Shown: piece after piece, positions 23,822 through 30,655 of the stretch | How positions within the stretch are numbered: the stretch's first letter is position 1 | How the letters are laid out: every line of letters starts with the position of its first letter | Origin: JBCBGF01 sp038526915 | GTDB taxonomy: Bacteria; Pseudomonadota; Alphaproteobacteria; Rhodobacterales; Rhodobacteraceae | NCBI GenBank assembly: GCA_038526915.1 | Contig: JBCBGF010000006.1 | Span: forward strand, 1-64,000 | Direction of reading: 5' to 3' | Length of the DNA: 64,000 bases | The notes under the pieces: generated by a model | Seen by the model: the letters and a program-made list of their open reading frames with translations, nothing else | What the model was told of the DNA's origin: nothing | Database searches by the model: none | Position numbers and translations under genes: made by a program

Positions 23822-24238
23822 GTGCCCACGCCCCCCGATACCCGCCAAGCGCGGATCGATCGGCTGGAGCGGTTGGCTCACAGTCTCGACAGCCGGTTTC
23901 GCGTGCCGGGGCTTGGTATCCGTGTGGGTTGGGACTCGATCTTGGGCCTGCTCCCGGGCTTGGGCGATCTGGTCACCGCCGGACCCGGTGTGGTGATGCT
24001 GTACGAAGGCTGGCGCATGGGGGCCCGCAAACGCGCGCTGGCGCGGATCGGGGCCAATACCGGCATCGACATGGTGGTGGGCGGTGTGCCGATCCTGGGC
24101 GATGCGTTCGACGTGTTCTTCAAATCTCACCGCCGCAACATCGCGATCCTGAAACGCGAACTGGCGCGGATCGAGGTGGGCGAGGGATCCCAAAAAACCC
24201 CTGAGCAGGCGGAACCCGAGGAACGGGTCACGCGTTGA
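23822..24238 (+). CDS. DUF4112 family protein
   Basis: This is 138 aa, starting with GTG 4 nt after the yihY-like stop. It contains LERLAHSLDSRFRVPGLGIRVGWDSILGLLPGLGDLVT and DMVVGGVPILGDAFDVFFKSHRRN, the DUF4112 signature with two weakly hydrophobic segments. The function is unknown. The last 28 nt of the gene contain a perfect EcfG promoter for the downstream csbD-like gene. Confidence 0.85.
   Translation: MPTPPDTRQARIDRLERLAHSLDSRFRVPGLGIRVGWDSILGLLPGLGDLVTAGPGVVMLYEGWRMGARKRALARIGANTGIDMVVGGVPILGDAFDVFFKSHRRNIAILKRELARIEVGEGSQKTPEQAEPEERVTR
24211..24236 (+). promoter_or_regulatory. EcfG-type promoter for csbD, inside the DUF4112 coding region
   Basis: GGAAC 24211-24215, 17-nt spacer, CGTT 24233-24236, 32 nt before the csbD ATG. 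Confidence 0.78.
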
Positions 24239-24268
24239 TGTCCCGTAACCAAAGCCAAGGAGGGCACC

Positions 24269-24454
24269 ATGAATTGGGACCAAATCAAAGGCAACTGGGC
24301 GGAATTCAAAGGCAAACTGCGCGAGCAGTATGGCGATCTTACCGATGATGAGATCGAGCAGGCCAAAGGCAATGAAGAGCAGATCGCCGGCCTGATCCAG
24401 CAGAAATACGGCAAGACCAAAGAGGAAGCCAAGAAAGAGCTTGAGCGCCTCTAA
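24269..24454 (+). CDS. CsbD family stress protein
   Basis: This 61-aa protein begins MNWDQIKGNWAEFKGKLREQYG and contains LTDDEIEQAKGNEEQIAGLIQQKYG, the complete CsbD domain. CsbD-like proteins are small, acidic, general-stress-induced proteins (sigma-B regulated in Bacillus) of unknown mechanism. AAGGAGG precedes the ATG. It has its own EcfG promoter and terminator, allowing higher expression than the upstream genes. Confidence 0.93.
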   Translation: MNWDQIKGNWAEFKGKLREQYGDLTDDEIEQAKGNEEQIAGLIQQKYGKTKEEAKKELERL

Positions 24455-24479
24455 ATCGTCGCTACTCGACAAAAGACAA

Positions 24480-24507
24480 TGCCGGTCCCTTGGGGCCGGC
24501 GTTTTTT
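24480..24507 (+). terminator. intrinsic terminator of csbD
   Basis: GCCGGTCC pairs with GGGCCGGC across a 4-nt loop (one G-U) and is followed by six Ts. It abuts the stop of the convergent amidotransferase gene. Confidence 0.85.
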
Positions 24508-25220
24508 CATGTGGCTTCCCGTGCGACCGCGCCCATCTGCCCGCGATCGTCCGCATAGGCCCGCGCGGCGGCAACAAGCGCGCGGAAGATCTGGCGCTGG
24601 CGGCGGGCGTAGAACAGATGCTCTGGATGCCACTGCACCCCCAGCGCAAAGGGATCGCGCAGGCGCTCAACCGCCTGCACCATCCCGCCTCGATCCCGCG
24701 CCGCTACGCGCAGACCCCGGCCCAGCCGGTCCACCGCTTGGGTGTGGAGGGCGTTGACTGTCATAGGCTCCGCCCCCGCATGGGCGGCCAAATGGGTGCC
24801 AGCCTCGATATCGAGGACGCGCTTCGGCAGGATCGTCTTGACGAACTCCGCCTGCGGGTAGGCCGCCCACGCATCCTGGTGCAACGTCCCGCCCAGCGCG
24901 ATGTTCAGCATCTGTGCGCCTCGGCAGATCCCCAGCACCGGCACGCCGCGCGCCAGCGCGTGATCCGCCAAGCGCCGCTCCAGCGCGTCACGGTCGGGGT
25001 CGAGGCGGGCGGTCAGCATCAACTCACCCCCGTAGAGTTCCGGCGCGATATCATCGCCCCCGCCGATGATCAGCCCATCGACGGCGTCCAGATCATCGGG
25101 CCGCCCCACGCCCCACCGCACCGCCCGGCCACCGGCCAGCCAGATGTTGAGCGCCACCAGCGGAAAGATCCGCCAGCCAGAGCGGCGCGAGGTCGTGACG
25201 GCAATCAGAGGGCGCGGCAT
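24507..25220 (-). CDS. class I glutamine amidotransferase-like peptidase C26
   Basis: This is 237 aa. The nucleophile Cys is in GICRGAQMLN, catalytic His and Glu are in GVQWHPEHL, and a GGGDDIAPELYGG loop is typical of gamma-glutamyl-GABA hydrolase (PuuD-like) proteins. The predicted activity is hydrolysis of a gamma-glutamyl amide bond. In several bacteria such enzymes are partnered with amidoligases, and an amidoligase gene lies at 58741. It is the last gene of an EcfG-promoted operon (25712 to 24507), 4 nt after the Tudor-like gene. Confidence 0.82.
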   Translation of the reverse strand: MPRPLIAVTTSRRSGWRIFPLVALNIWLAGGRAVRWGVGRPDDLDAVDGLIIGGGDDIAPELYGGELMLTARLDPDRDALERRLADHALARGVPVLGICRGAQMLNIALGGTLHQDAWAAYPQAEFVKTILPKRVLDIEAGTHLAAHAGAEPMTVNALHTQAVDRLGRGLRVAARDRGGMVQAVERLRDPFALGVQWHPEHLFYARRQRQIFRALVAAARAYADDRGQMGAVAREAT

Positions 25221-25224
25221 CGGA

Positions 25225-25440
25225 TCAGGCGGCCGACACTTCGCTGTGGGACTTCAGCACCTGGTCGCCATCGTCCTGTTCGATGAGGTAGGCGGGGCAG
25301 TCATCGCTGGCCTCGCGCTTGACGTCAGAGCCTTTGATGGTGCGTTCCACATCGCTCGTGAACCGCTCCACCACCTTACCGGTCCCAGTGCCATTGCCCC
25401 AGTTCCATTCCACCTTGTCGCCCTTTGAAAACGTGCTCAT
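25225..25440 (-). CDS. DUF2945 / hypervirulence-associated Tudor-domain protein
   Basis: This 71-aa protein has SKGDKVEWNWGNGTGTGKVVERF and GSDVKREASDDCPAYLIEQDDGDQVLKSHSEV, which is the compact SH3/Tudor-like DUF2945 domain. It has no known catalytic role. It is encoded 11 nt downstream of the Rho-N-like gene and 4 nt upstream of the amidotransferase gene, within the EcfG-driven operon. Confidence 0.85.
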   Translation of the reverse strand: MSTFSKGDKVEWNWGNGTGTGKVVERFTSDVERTIKGSDVKREASDDCPAYLIEQDDGDQVLKSHSEVSAA

Positions 25441-25451
25441 GTCACTCTCCC

Positions 25452-25712
25452 TTACCCGCGCAATGCGTCGATCAGTTCATTCTTGGTCATGTCCGACCGG
25501 CCTTCGACCTCCAACTCCCGCGCGCGGTCCATCAGATCGTCCTTGGTCCAGTCCTCGTAAGGCGGGGCCTTGCCGCCTTTTTCAGATGGGGACATGTCGT
25601 CATTGGCTTGGGCGTTGGCGATGGCGGCGGATTTCGACTTGGAATAGCCCTTGTCGCGCAACGCCTCATAGGTCTCGTCGTCCTTGATGGACGGGCCGTG
25701 ATCTTTGGTCAT
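25452..25712 (-). CDS. Rho-N/SAP-like small protein
   Basis: This 86-aa hydrophilic protein has a first half (YEALRDKGYSKSKSAAIANAQAN) resembling the DUF7218-type stress motif. The second half (WTKDDLMDRARELEVEGRSDMTKNELIDALRG) matches the Rho termination factor N-terminal / SAP-like helical motif, which binds nucleic acid. GGAGGG precedes the ATG. It is the first gene of the three-gene operon and has an exact EcfG promoter 25 nt upstream. Confidence 0.82.
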   Translation of the reverse strand: MTKDHGPSIKDDETYEALRDKGYSKSKSAAIANAQANDDMSPSEKGGKAPPYEDWTKDDLMDRARELEVEGRSDMTKNELIDALRG

Positions 25713-25736
25713 GGAACCCTCCTGTTAACAGGGTTC

Positions 25737-25762
25737 AACGCAGGGGGCGGGGGGTTGGTTCC
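25737..25762 (-). promoter_or_regulatory. EcfG-type promoter for the Rho-N/Tudor/amidotransferase operon
   Basis: On the minus strand GGAAC (25762-25758), 17-nt C-rich spacer, CGTT (25740-25737). Confidence 0.87.
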
Positions 25763-25829
25763 GGGAAAGATGATTTTTGGGAGCTTTCGTTTTCAATGGC
25801 TTAGGTCGATTTCCACATGGAAATCGGTC

Positions 25830-26672
25830 TCATCGTCCATTGGGGTAAGTGCTGTCGAAAAACCGCTCTAAGGCACCCCGCAAGGCGCGTTGTGTCAGGT
25901 TGGTCGGAAAGGACACCGTGGTCTCGTCCCCGCGGTGCGTGACGGTGATTGGCCGGTCATGGATTGACCGTCGATACGTTTTCGAATGTGGGGCCTTCTT
26001 GGGCGGCTGCCCCGGCAGAACCCGCTCAAGTCGGCTGAGAACCTCTGCTGCGCTGATCTGCGCGCCGTCCGCCCGCGCCTGCACGATCAGGTGTGCTTCG
26101 TGTTCCAGCTTGAGACGCTGTGCGGGATCGGCCAACAAGCGCGCGATCCGCCGGGCATGGTTTTCCCGAATGTCCGCTGGATCGGCGAAGGCGGCCACCA
26201 GGGGCGCTGGCAAACGCGCGATCTGCAGGTATCGCGCCAGGTAGGGCGGCCTCACCTGCATCTTTTCCGCCATGTCTTTCTGAACGCCCCCGTAATATTG
26301 ATCGAGCGCCGCCGCATAACTCACCGCCCGGTCATAGGGCGTGATATCCCGGCGCGCGCGGTTTTCCAGATCGGCCAGCCGAAATGCTTCTTCATCGCCG
26401 ATCTCGCGCGGGGCAATGAGAAAGCCGATCTCAAGCCCCTCGGCCCGGAGATGCGTCACCGCGAAATGCCGCCGCGCGCCGCAGATGATCTCATAAGTAT
26501 GGGTGTCGCGCGGGCGCAGGGGGCGGACGATGGCGGGGATCTCTTGGCCGCCTTGCGCACGGATGCTGTCGATCAGATCGGCGCAGGTCTCGGGCGTCAG
26601 GGACAGGCGGCGGGGCTGGCCGGTCCAGACACGGCAGGTCGCGGGGTCGACGGTGAGGGGGCTGCGTGGCAT
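25830..26672 (-). CDS. solitary ParB/RepB-like nuclease-fold partition protein
   Basis: This is 280 aa. The ParB N-terminal domain (about 30-115) has SIRAQGGQEIPAIVRPL and a box II variant GARRHFAVTHLR in place of the usual GERR. A helix-turn-helix KorB-like region follows (KDMAEKMQVRPPYLARYLQIARLPAP). The C-terminus carries TYRRSIHDRPITVTHRGDETTVSF, as in plasmid RepB/ParB relatives. No parA or replication gene is nearby, so plasmid partition is unlikely. It may regulate transcription or be a plasmid relic. It lies 77 nt downstream of the small membrane gene behind ecfG. Confidence 0.8.
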   Translation of the reverse strand: MPRSPLTVDPATCRVWTGQPRRLSLTPETCADLIDSIRAQGGQEIPAIVRPLRPRDTHTYEIICGARRHFAVTHLRAEGLEIGFLIAPREIGDEEAFRLADLENRARRDITPYDRAVSYAAALDQYYGGVQKDMAEKMQVRPPYLARYLQIARLPAPLVAAFADPADIRENHARRIARLLADPAQRLKLEHEAHLIVQARADGAQISAAEVLSRLERVLPGQPPKKAPHSKTYRRSIHDRPITVTHRGDETTVSFPTNLTQRALRGALERFFDSTYPNGR

Positions 26673-26749
26673 GGAAGGCTCCTTGGCTGTTGCAAACCAC
26701 CCCTCGCTCGCACCTCGCGCTTGAGATCGCCTTACACCACCGTGCGCTG

Positions 26750-26947
26750 TCAGTCGGCCCCTTCGCCCTGCAACACCGGCGCGCTGTCATCCACCATTTC
26801 TTCGACCAGCGGCCCTTCGCCGTCCACGGCCATGCCCATGTTCAGCAGGAACATGGCGGCAGCAAAAATGCCGACTACGGCAAAGCCGATCAGTACGAAC
26901 CGGTGCCGGGATTTCTGTTTTTCGATGTTGGTGTCTGGTGCAGACAT
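26750..26947 (-). CDS. small single-span membrane protein downstream of ecfG
   Basis: This is 65 aa: a polar N-terminus, one membrane segment (residues 18-38, RFVLIGFAVVGIFAAAMFLLNM) and a strongly acidic C-terminal tail. The start at 26947 has GAAAGGAG upstream. It lies 32 nt after ecfG and is probably cotranscribed with nepR-ecfG. I do not recognise a family. The position makes it a candidate accessory component of the stress pathway. Confidence 0.7.
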   Translation of the reverse strand: MSAPDTNIEKQKSRHRFVLIGFAVVGIFAAAMFLLNMGMAVDGEGPLVEEMVDDSAPVLQGEGAD

Positions 26948-26979
26948 GGGTGTCTCCTTTCGATGGATCGCGCGGGGGC

Positions 26980-27537
26980 TCACATGCTCCCGGCGACGCG
27001 CTGGCTGACCACGGCCACGGTCTGGGCGTCGGTCATCTCAAGCGGTTCGTCTTCGTCGAGGTGCAAAAGCTCGGCCAGTCGCTTGCGCGCGCGATTGGTG
27101 CGGCTCTTGATCGTGCCCACGGCACAGCCGCACATCTCCGCCGCTTCTTCGTAGGAAAAGCCGCCAGCCCCCACCAGCGTCAGCGCCTCGCGCTGTTCAT
27201 CGGGCAGGGTGGCAAAGGCCTGGCGAAACTCGTCGAGCTGCAACTGCCCGTCATGGGCGGGTTTTTCCGACATCTGGCCGACAAAGACGCCTTCGGGATC
27301 GGCCACCTCGCGCTTGGCCTTGCGACGGCTGGAATAGTAGGTGTTGCGCAGGATCGTAAACAGCCATGCGCGCATGTTGGTGCCTTGCTGGTATTTGTCG
27401 AAATTCACCCACGCCTTCTCGATGGCGTCCTGCACCATGTCATCGGCGGTGGCCGGATTGCGGCAGAGGCTCATCGCAAACGCCCGCAGCGCCGGCAGAT
27501 GTTCCACCAGCTCATCCCTTGGATCCTGTGCGGTCAT
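26980..27537 (-). CDS. ecfG: general stress response ECF sigma factor (EcfG)
   Basis: This is 185 aa. The sigma-2 region includes LRAFAMSLCRNPATADDMVQDAIEKAWVNFDKYQ and AWLFTILRNTYYSSRRKAKRE. The sigma-4 region has LPDEQREALTLVGAGGFSYEEAAEMCGCAVGTIKSRTNRARKRL. This arrangement beside nepR and phyR identifies the ECF15/EcfG group. It is held by NepR until phosphorylated PhyR sequesters NepR. Its ATG overlaps the nepR stop by 4 nt. It is expected to recognise the GGAAC-N16/17-CGTT elements seen throughout the window, including the one before its own operon. Confidence 0.95.
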   Translation of the reverse strand: MTAQDPRDELVEHLPALRAFAMSLCRNPATADDMVQDAIEKAWVNFDKYQQGTNMRAWLFTILRNTYYSSRRKAKREVADPEGVFVGQMSEKPAHDGQLQLDEFRQAFATLPDEQREALTLVGAGGFSYEEAAEMCGCAVGTIKSRTNRARKRLAELLHLDEDEPLEMTDAQTVAVVSQRVAGSM

Positions 27538-27707
27538 TTTGCGCCTCCATCCCCATTCTTAGAGGACGCGGCATCGCTATCCTTCAGCCGTGCCAGAAGA
27601 TCCTTGAACCGATCCGGCATTTCTTCGTCGACGGTTTGCTGATAGACACGCTTGAGATTGTCTTCGATCAGCTTGTGCGACTTGTCCTTGCCGTCGCTAT
27701 CGTTCAT
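27534..27707 (-). CDS. nepR: anti-sigma factor NepR
   Basis: This is 57 aa with the NepR core IEDNLKRVYQQTVDEEMPDRFKDLLARLKD, two helices that clamp the sigma-2/sigma-4 regions of EcfG and alternatively bind the sigma-like domain of PhyR. Charged, poorly ordered tails flank it, as usual. The ATG at 27707 is chosen because the upstream extension crosses the promoter. It is divergent from phyR. Confidence 0.93.
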   Translation of the reverse strand: MNDSDGKDKSHKLIEDNLKRVYQQTVDEEMPDRFKDLLARLKDSDAASSKNGDGGAK

Positions 27708-27749
27708 CGCGCTCTGACCTCTTGCTGGTGAAAATTCGCGGCATAGTTT

Positions 27750-27775
27750 GGAACCAAACACCGAACATATGCGTT
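27750..27775 (+). promoter_or_regulatory. EcfG-type promoter for phyR
   Basis: GGAAC 27750-27754, 17-nt spacer, CGTT 27772-27775, 35 nt before the phyR ATG. It interleaves with a minus-strand promoter over the same bases. Confidence 0.88.
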
Positions 27776-27782
27776 CGGTTCC
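27757..27782 (-). promoter_or_regulatory. EcfG-type promoter for nepR-ecfG
   Basis: On the minus strand GGAAC (27782-27778), 17-nt spacer, TGTT (27760-27757), about 50 nt before the nepR ATG. It would give positive autoregulation. Confidence 0.78.
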
Positions 27783-27810
27783 CAGAAAATTCAAAAAAGG
27801 ACGGACATCC

Positions 27811-28623
27811 ATGAGCACTGATGCAGCGCAGCCCGATCTCGCCGACGCAATAAGCCCGCATCTGCCCTGTCTGCGCCGCTATGGTCGCGCCCTTACCGGA
27901 AGCCAGCAAACCGGCGACTCCTATGCGGTGGCCACGCTCGAAGCGATCCTGACTGAACGCAGCGTTTTCGACGACGCGCTGCCGCCCAAGGTGGCGCTGT
28001 TTCGCGTGTTCCACAAACTGTGGCATTCAGGCGGTGCGCCCACGGATGGCGAAGAAACAGGACTTCGGGCCGCAGCGCAGGCGCATCTGGAACGGCTCAC
28101 GCCCAATAGCCGTGAAGCGTTGCTGTTGTCGACGATCGAGGAATTCACGGCGGTTGAGATCGGGCACATCCTGGATATCGACGCGCACGAAGCCGAAGCC
28201 CTGGTTGCCGCCGCCTATGGCGAAATGGAACAGGCCGTTGCCGGGCGGATCATGATCATCGAGGATGAGGCGATTATCGCGATGGACCTGGAATCGCTTG
28301 TAACCGATATCGGTCACACCGTGACGGGCGTGGCCCGGACGCGGGCAGGGGCCGTCGATTTGGGCAAGCGTGAACGGCCTGACCTGATCCTGGCCGATAT
28401 TCAGCTGGCCGACAATTCATCGGGTATCGATGCGGTGCGCGATCTGCTTAGCGATTTGGGCGACGTTCCGGTGATCTTCATCACGGCGTTCCCTGAGCGG
28501 CTGTTGACAGGCGAACGCCCGGAACCTGCGTTTTTGATTTCAAAACCCTACACGGAAGTGCAGGTGCGTACGGCGGTCAGTCAGGCGATGTTCTTTTCGT
28601 CGACCGAGACGCTAAAGGCCTAG
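27811..28623 (+). CDS. phyR: general stress response anti-anti-sigma regulator PhyR
   Basis: This is 270 aa. The N-terminal sigma-like domain (about 10-140) mimics EcfG (LPCLRRYGRALTGSQQTGDSY, LTPNSREALLLSTIEEFTAVEIGHIL). The C-terminal receiver (146-262) has acidic pocket E151/D152, phosphoacceptor D196 (ILADIQLAD), T225 (ITAFPE) and K245 (ISKPY). The ITAFPERLLTGE sequence is diagnostic for PhyR. On phosphorylation it binds NepR and frees EcfG. It is divergent from nepR-ecfG, with EcfG promoters for both. A second complete PhyR is at 56024. Confidence 0.96.
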   Translation: MSTDAAQPDLADAISPHLPCLRRYGRALTGSQQTGDSYAVATLEAILTERSVFDDALPPKVALFRVFHKLWHSGGAPTDGEETGLRAAAQAHLERLTPNSREALLLSTIEEFTAVEIGHILDIDAHEAEALVAAAYGEMEQAVAGRIMIIEDEAIIAMDLESLVTDIGHTVTGVARTRAGAVDLGKRERPDLILADIQLADNSSGIDAVRDLLSDLGDVPVIFITAFPERLLTGERPEPAFLISKPYTEVQVRTAVSQAMFFSSTETLKA

Positions 28624-28657
28624 GCGCCCTCAGACAGATCTCATGAAAAAGCTTCAC

Positions 28658-28682
28658 GACCGGCGGGAACCATCCGCCGGTC
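28658..28682 (+). terminator. terminator hairpin of phyR overlapping the next promoter
   Basis: A perfect 9-bp stem (GACCGGCGG / CCGCCGGTC) with a 7-nt loop is followed by ATTTTGTTG. The loop and right arm overlap an EcfG-type promoter. Confidence 0.75.
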
Positions 28683-28690
28683 ATTTTGTT
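28666..28690 (+). promoter_or_regulatory. EcfG-type promoter for the PRC-barrel gene
   Basis: GGAAC 28666-28670, 16-nt spacer, TGTT 28687-28690, 35 nt before the ATG. Confidence 0.72.
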
Positions 28691-28725
28691 GTTCAGGCAT
28701 GATCCACAACAAAGGGAGACATATC

Positions 28726-29214
28726 ATGAAACTGATGACCACAACCGCCGCCGCAGTTGCCATCGCCGCAACCGGCGCCATTGCCGCCAGCGACTATGGC
28801 TCCATGCGCACCGAGATGCACAACAACTCGGCCATGTCGGCGATGTCCACCGAAGAGCTGGGCCAGGCACAGGGCGACCTGATCCGCAGCCGCGACATCA
28901 CCGGCGGCACAATCTACACGATGAACCAGGCCGATGACGAAGGCTGGGACCCCGAGTTCATGTATGAAAACGTGAACGCCGACTGGGCCGAGATCGGTTC
29001 GATCGAAGACCTGATCCTGACCAAGGACGGCCAGATCACCGGTATCGTGGCCGAGGTCGGCGGGTTCCTCGACGTGGGCGACAAGCACGTCAAGATCTCG
29101 GTCAAGGATCTTAACCTGGTGGCCGTCGATGACCAGACCTATGCCTATGTGACGCGTTTCAACGAGGAAGATCTCGAAGCGATGGAAGGCGTTGACGAAG
29201 GATTCTGGAACTAA
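28726..29214 (+). CDS. exported PRC-barrel protein, stress-regulated
   Basis: This is 162 aa. The signal peptide (LMTTTAAAVAIAATGAIAAS) is followed by a polar linker. A PRC-barrel-like domain follows (IGSIEDLILTKDGQITGIVAEVGGFLDVGDKHVKIS), then DLNLVAVDDQTYAYVTRFNEEDLEAM. PRC barrels bind diverse partners, and export makes a photosynthetic H-subunit role unlikely. AAAGGGAG precedes the ATG, and an EcfG-type promoter sits inside the phyR terminator. A strong terminator follows. Confidence 0.82.
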   Translation: MKLMTTTAAAVAIAATGAIAASDYGSMRTEMHNNSAMSAMSTEELGQAQGDLIRSRDITGGTIYTMNQADDEGWDPEFMYENVNADWAEIGSIEDLILTKDGQITGIVAEVGGFLDVGDKHVKISVKDLNLVAVDDQTYAYVTRFNEEDLEAMEGVDEGFWN

Positions 29215-29583
29215 CGGGCGCCACCGCCGGGACTGAGTGAATGATATCCAGTGACTGTGTAAATGGAAGGCCCTCCCACGACCGGGGGGCCTTTTTTACG
29301 TGGACGACTGTCGAGGAGATCGGTCGATGCTACGATTGCGCAATCTGGCCCTCGGATGGCGGGATTGATCCCAATCTGCTCATTCGCCAGCGTGCAGCGA
29401 ATGACCGAAAACCAATTGAGTATTTCCTGTGATCTGGGTAGCACTTGTCTGTGGCCTTGCTCGGGCCTCCTCCCTCCACTGGGGCAGCATTTGACATGCG
29501 GAGCGACACCATTTCGGACCTATCCTATTCGAGCAGGCGCATAAGGAGGGATTGCGGAGACCGCTCGAAAAAGGAGGTTCAAG
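29215..29583. other. intergenic region at the edge of the accessory block
   Basis: About 370 bp. Beyond the terminator at 29267-29297 it contains degenerate sequence with CATTCGC/GCAGCGAATGACC motifs that recur in other gaps of the accessory block, and a strong AAGGAGG before the next gene. No gene is seen. Confidence 0.5.
29267..29297 (+). terminator. intrinsic terminator of the PRC-barrel gene
   Basis: AAGGCCCTCC pairs with GGGGGGCCTT (one G-U) across a 7-nt loop, then six Ts. Confidence 0.85.
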
Positions 29584-30297
29584 ATGAGACTATCATTGCC
29601 AATCTACACACTTAAGCGCCAAGCAAAACTGTTGGCACGAGACACCAGCATCAAGCTCCACGAGGCACTCGACCAGATTGCCACCAAAGAGGGCTTCAAG
29701 GACTGGGGCCACTTGGCATCTAGCTATTCCAAAACTACCCCCGCAAAAGAGATCATGAGCCAGCTCCAATCAGGAGATATGGTGTTGATCGGCGCTCGCC
29801 CCGGTCACGGAAAAACCCTTCTTGGGTTGGAGTTGGCCGTATTGGCTAAGCGTAACAATCGCAAAGGCTACGTATTCTCATTGGACTACAATGAAACGGA
29901 TGTTTGGGATCGGTTTGCGAACCTCGGCTTCCAACCACAGGCACATGACCGCACAATTGTCGTTGATACGTCGGACAATATCTGCGCAGCGCATATCAAT
30001 GAACGCTTACGCAATGCCCGAGATCATGCACTCGTTGTTGTCGATTACTTGCAGCTCTTGGACCAAAAGCGAAGCAACCCTCCGCTTCAAGAGCAAGTAG
30101 AAGCGCTTAGGGAATTTGCCTTCAAACGCGAGGCGATTGTCGTCATGATTTCACAGATTGACCGCGCATTTGAGCTGTCTCCCAATGACATGCCAAGCAT
30201 TGAGAACATACGATTGCCTAACCCCGTCGATTTATCGCTTTTCAATAAGCGATGCTTTTTGCATGACGGCGAAGTTCAGTTAGCGACGGCAGCCTAG
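29584..30297 (+). CDS. stand-alone DnaB/RecA-like P-loop ATPase
   Basis: This is 237 aa. The N-terminal 45 residues form a small helical domain (LKRQAKLLARDTSIKLHEALDQIA, GFKDWGHLAS). The rest is a RecA-type core with Walker A GARPGHGKT (about residue 67), a Walker B HALVVVDYLQLLD resembling replicative helicase DnaB, and VVMISQIDR. The DnaB N-terminal domain and the C-terminal arginine-finger region are absent, so it is not a full helicase. Codon use is less GC-rich than in the stress genes, consistent with transfer. The role is unknown. Phage or plasmid origin is plausible. Confidence 0.72.
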   Translation: MRLSLPIYTLKRQAKLLARDTSIKLHEALDQIATKEGFKDWGHLASSYSKTTPAKEIMSQLQSGDMVLIGARPGHGKTLLGLELAVLAKRNNRKGYVFSLDYNETDVWDRFANLGFQPQAHDRTIVVDTSDNICAAHINERLRNARDHALVVVDYLQLLDQKRSNPPLQEQVEALREFAFKREAIVVMISQIDRAFELSPNDMPSIENIRLPNPVDLSLFNKRCFLHDGEVQLATAA

Positions 30298-30655
30298 CAC
30301 TACTTAAATCTGCTTTGCGGACGTTTGTTTAAGGTCCGCAAAGTCCGCATGGCAGACATTGGGCGTTGGCCGCAGCAAAGCTCACCGTGCCCGCCTAACG
30401 CACAGAGTTCGAAGGCCGAACCATCACTGTTCACCGAGCTGCGTAAGCCGTTTGTTATTCGTCCCTAAAAGGATGATCTAAGGACACCAAGGACCTCTTT
30501 CGGTTCGCGCTGGGTGTCGCGGATGCTGCCCTTTTGTGCTGTCGATTATTTCGACCGGGCATGGCCCCGATGAGGTCCTGCTGGGCCAACCCGTGCCACG
30601 CGTGATACGGGTGGGGGTGATTGGCGACATGCGCATTTGATTTGGAGATTTGAGG
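30298..30655. other. intergenic region
   Basis: About 360 bp without recognisable gene, promoter consensus or hairpin of note. Confidence 0.4.
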
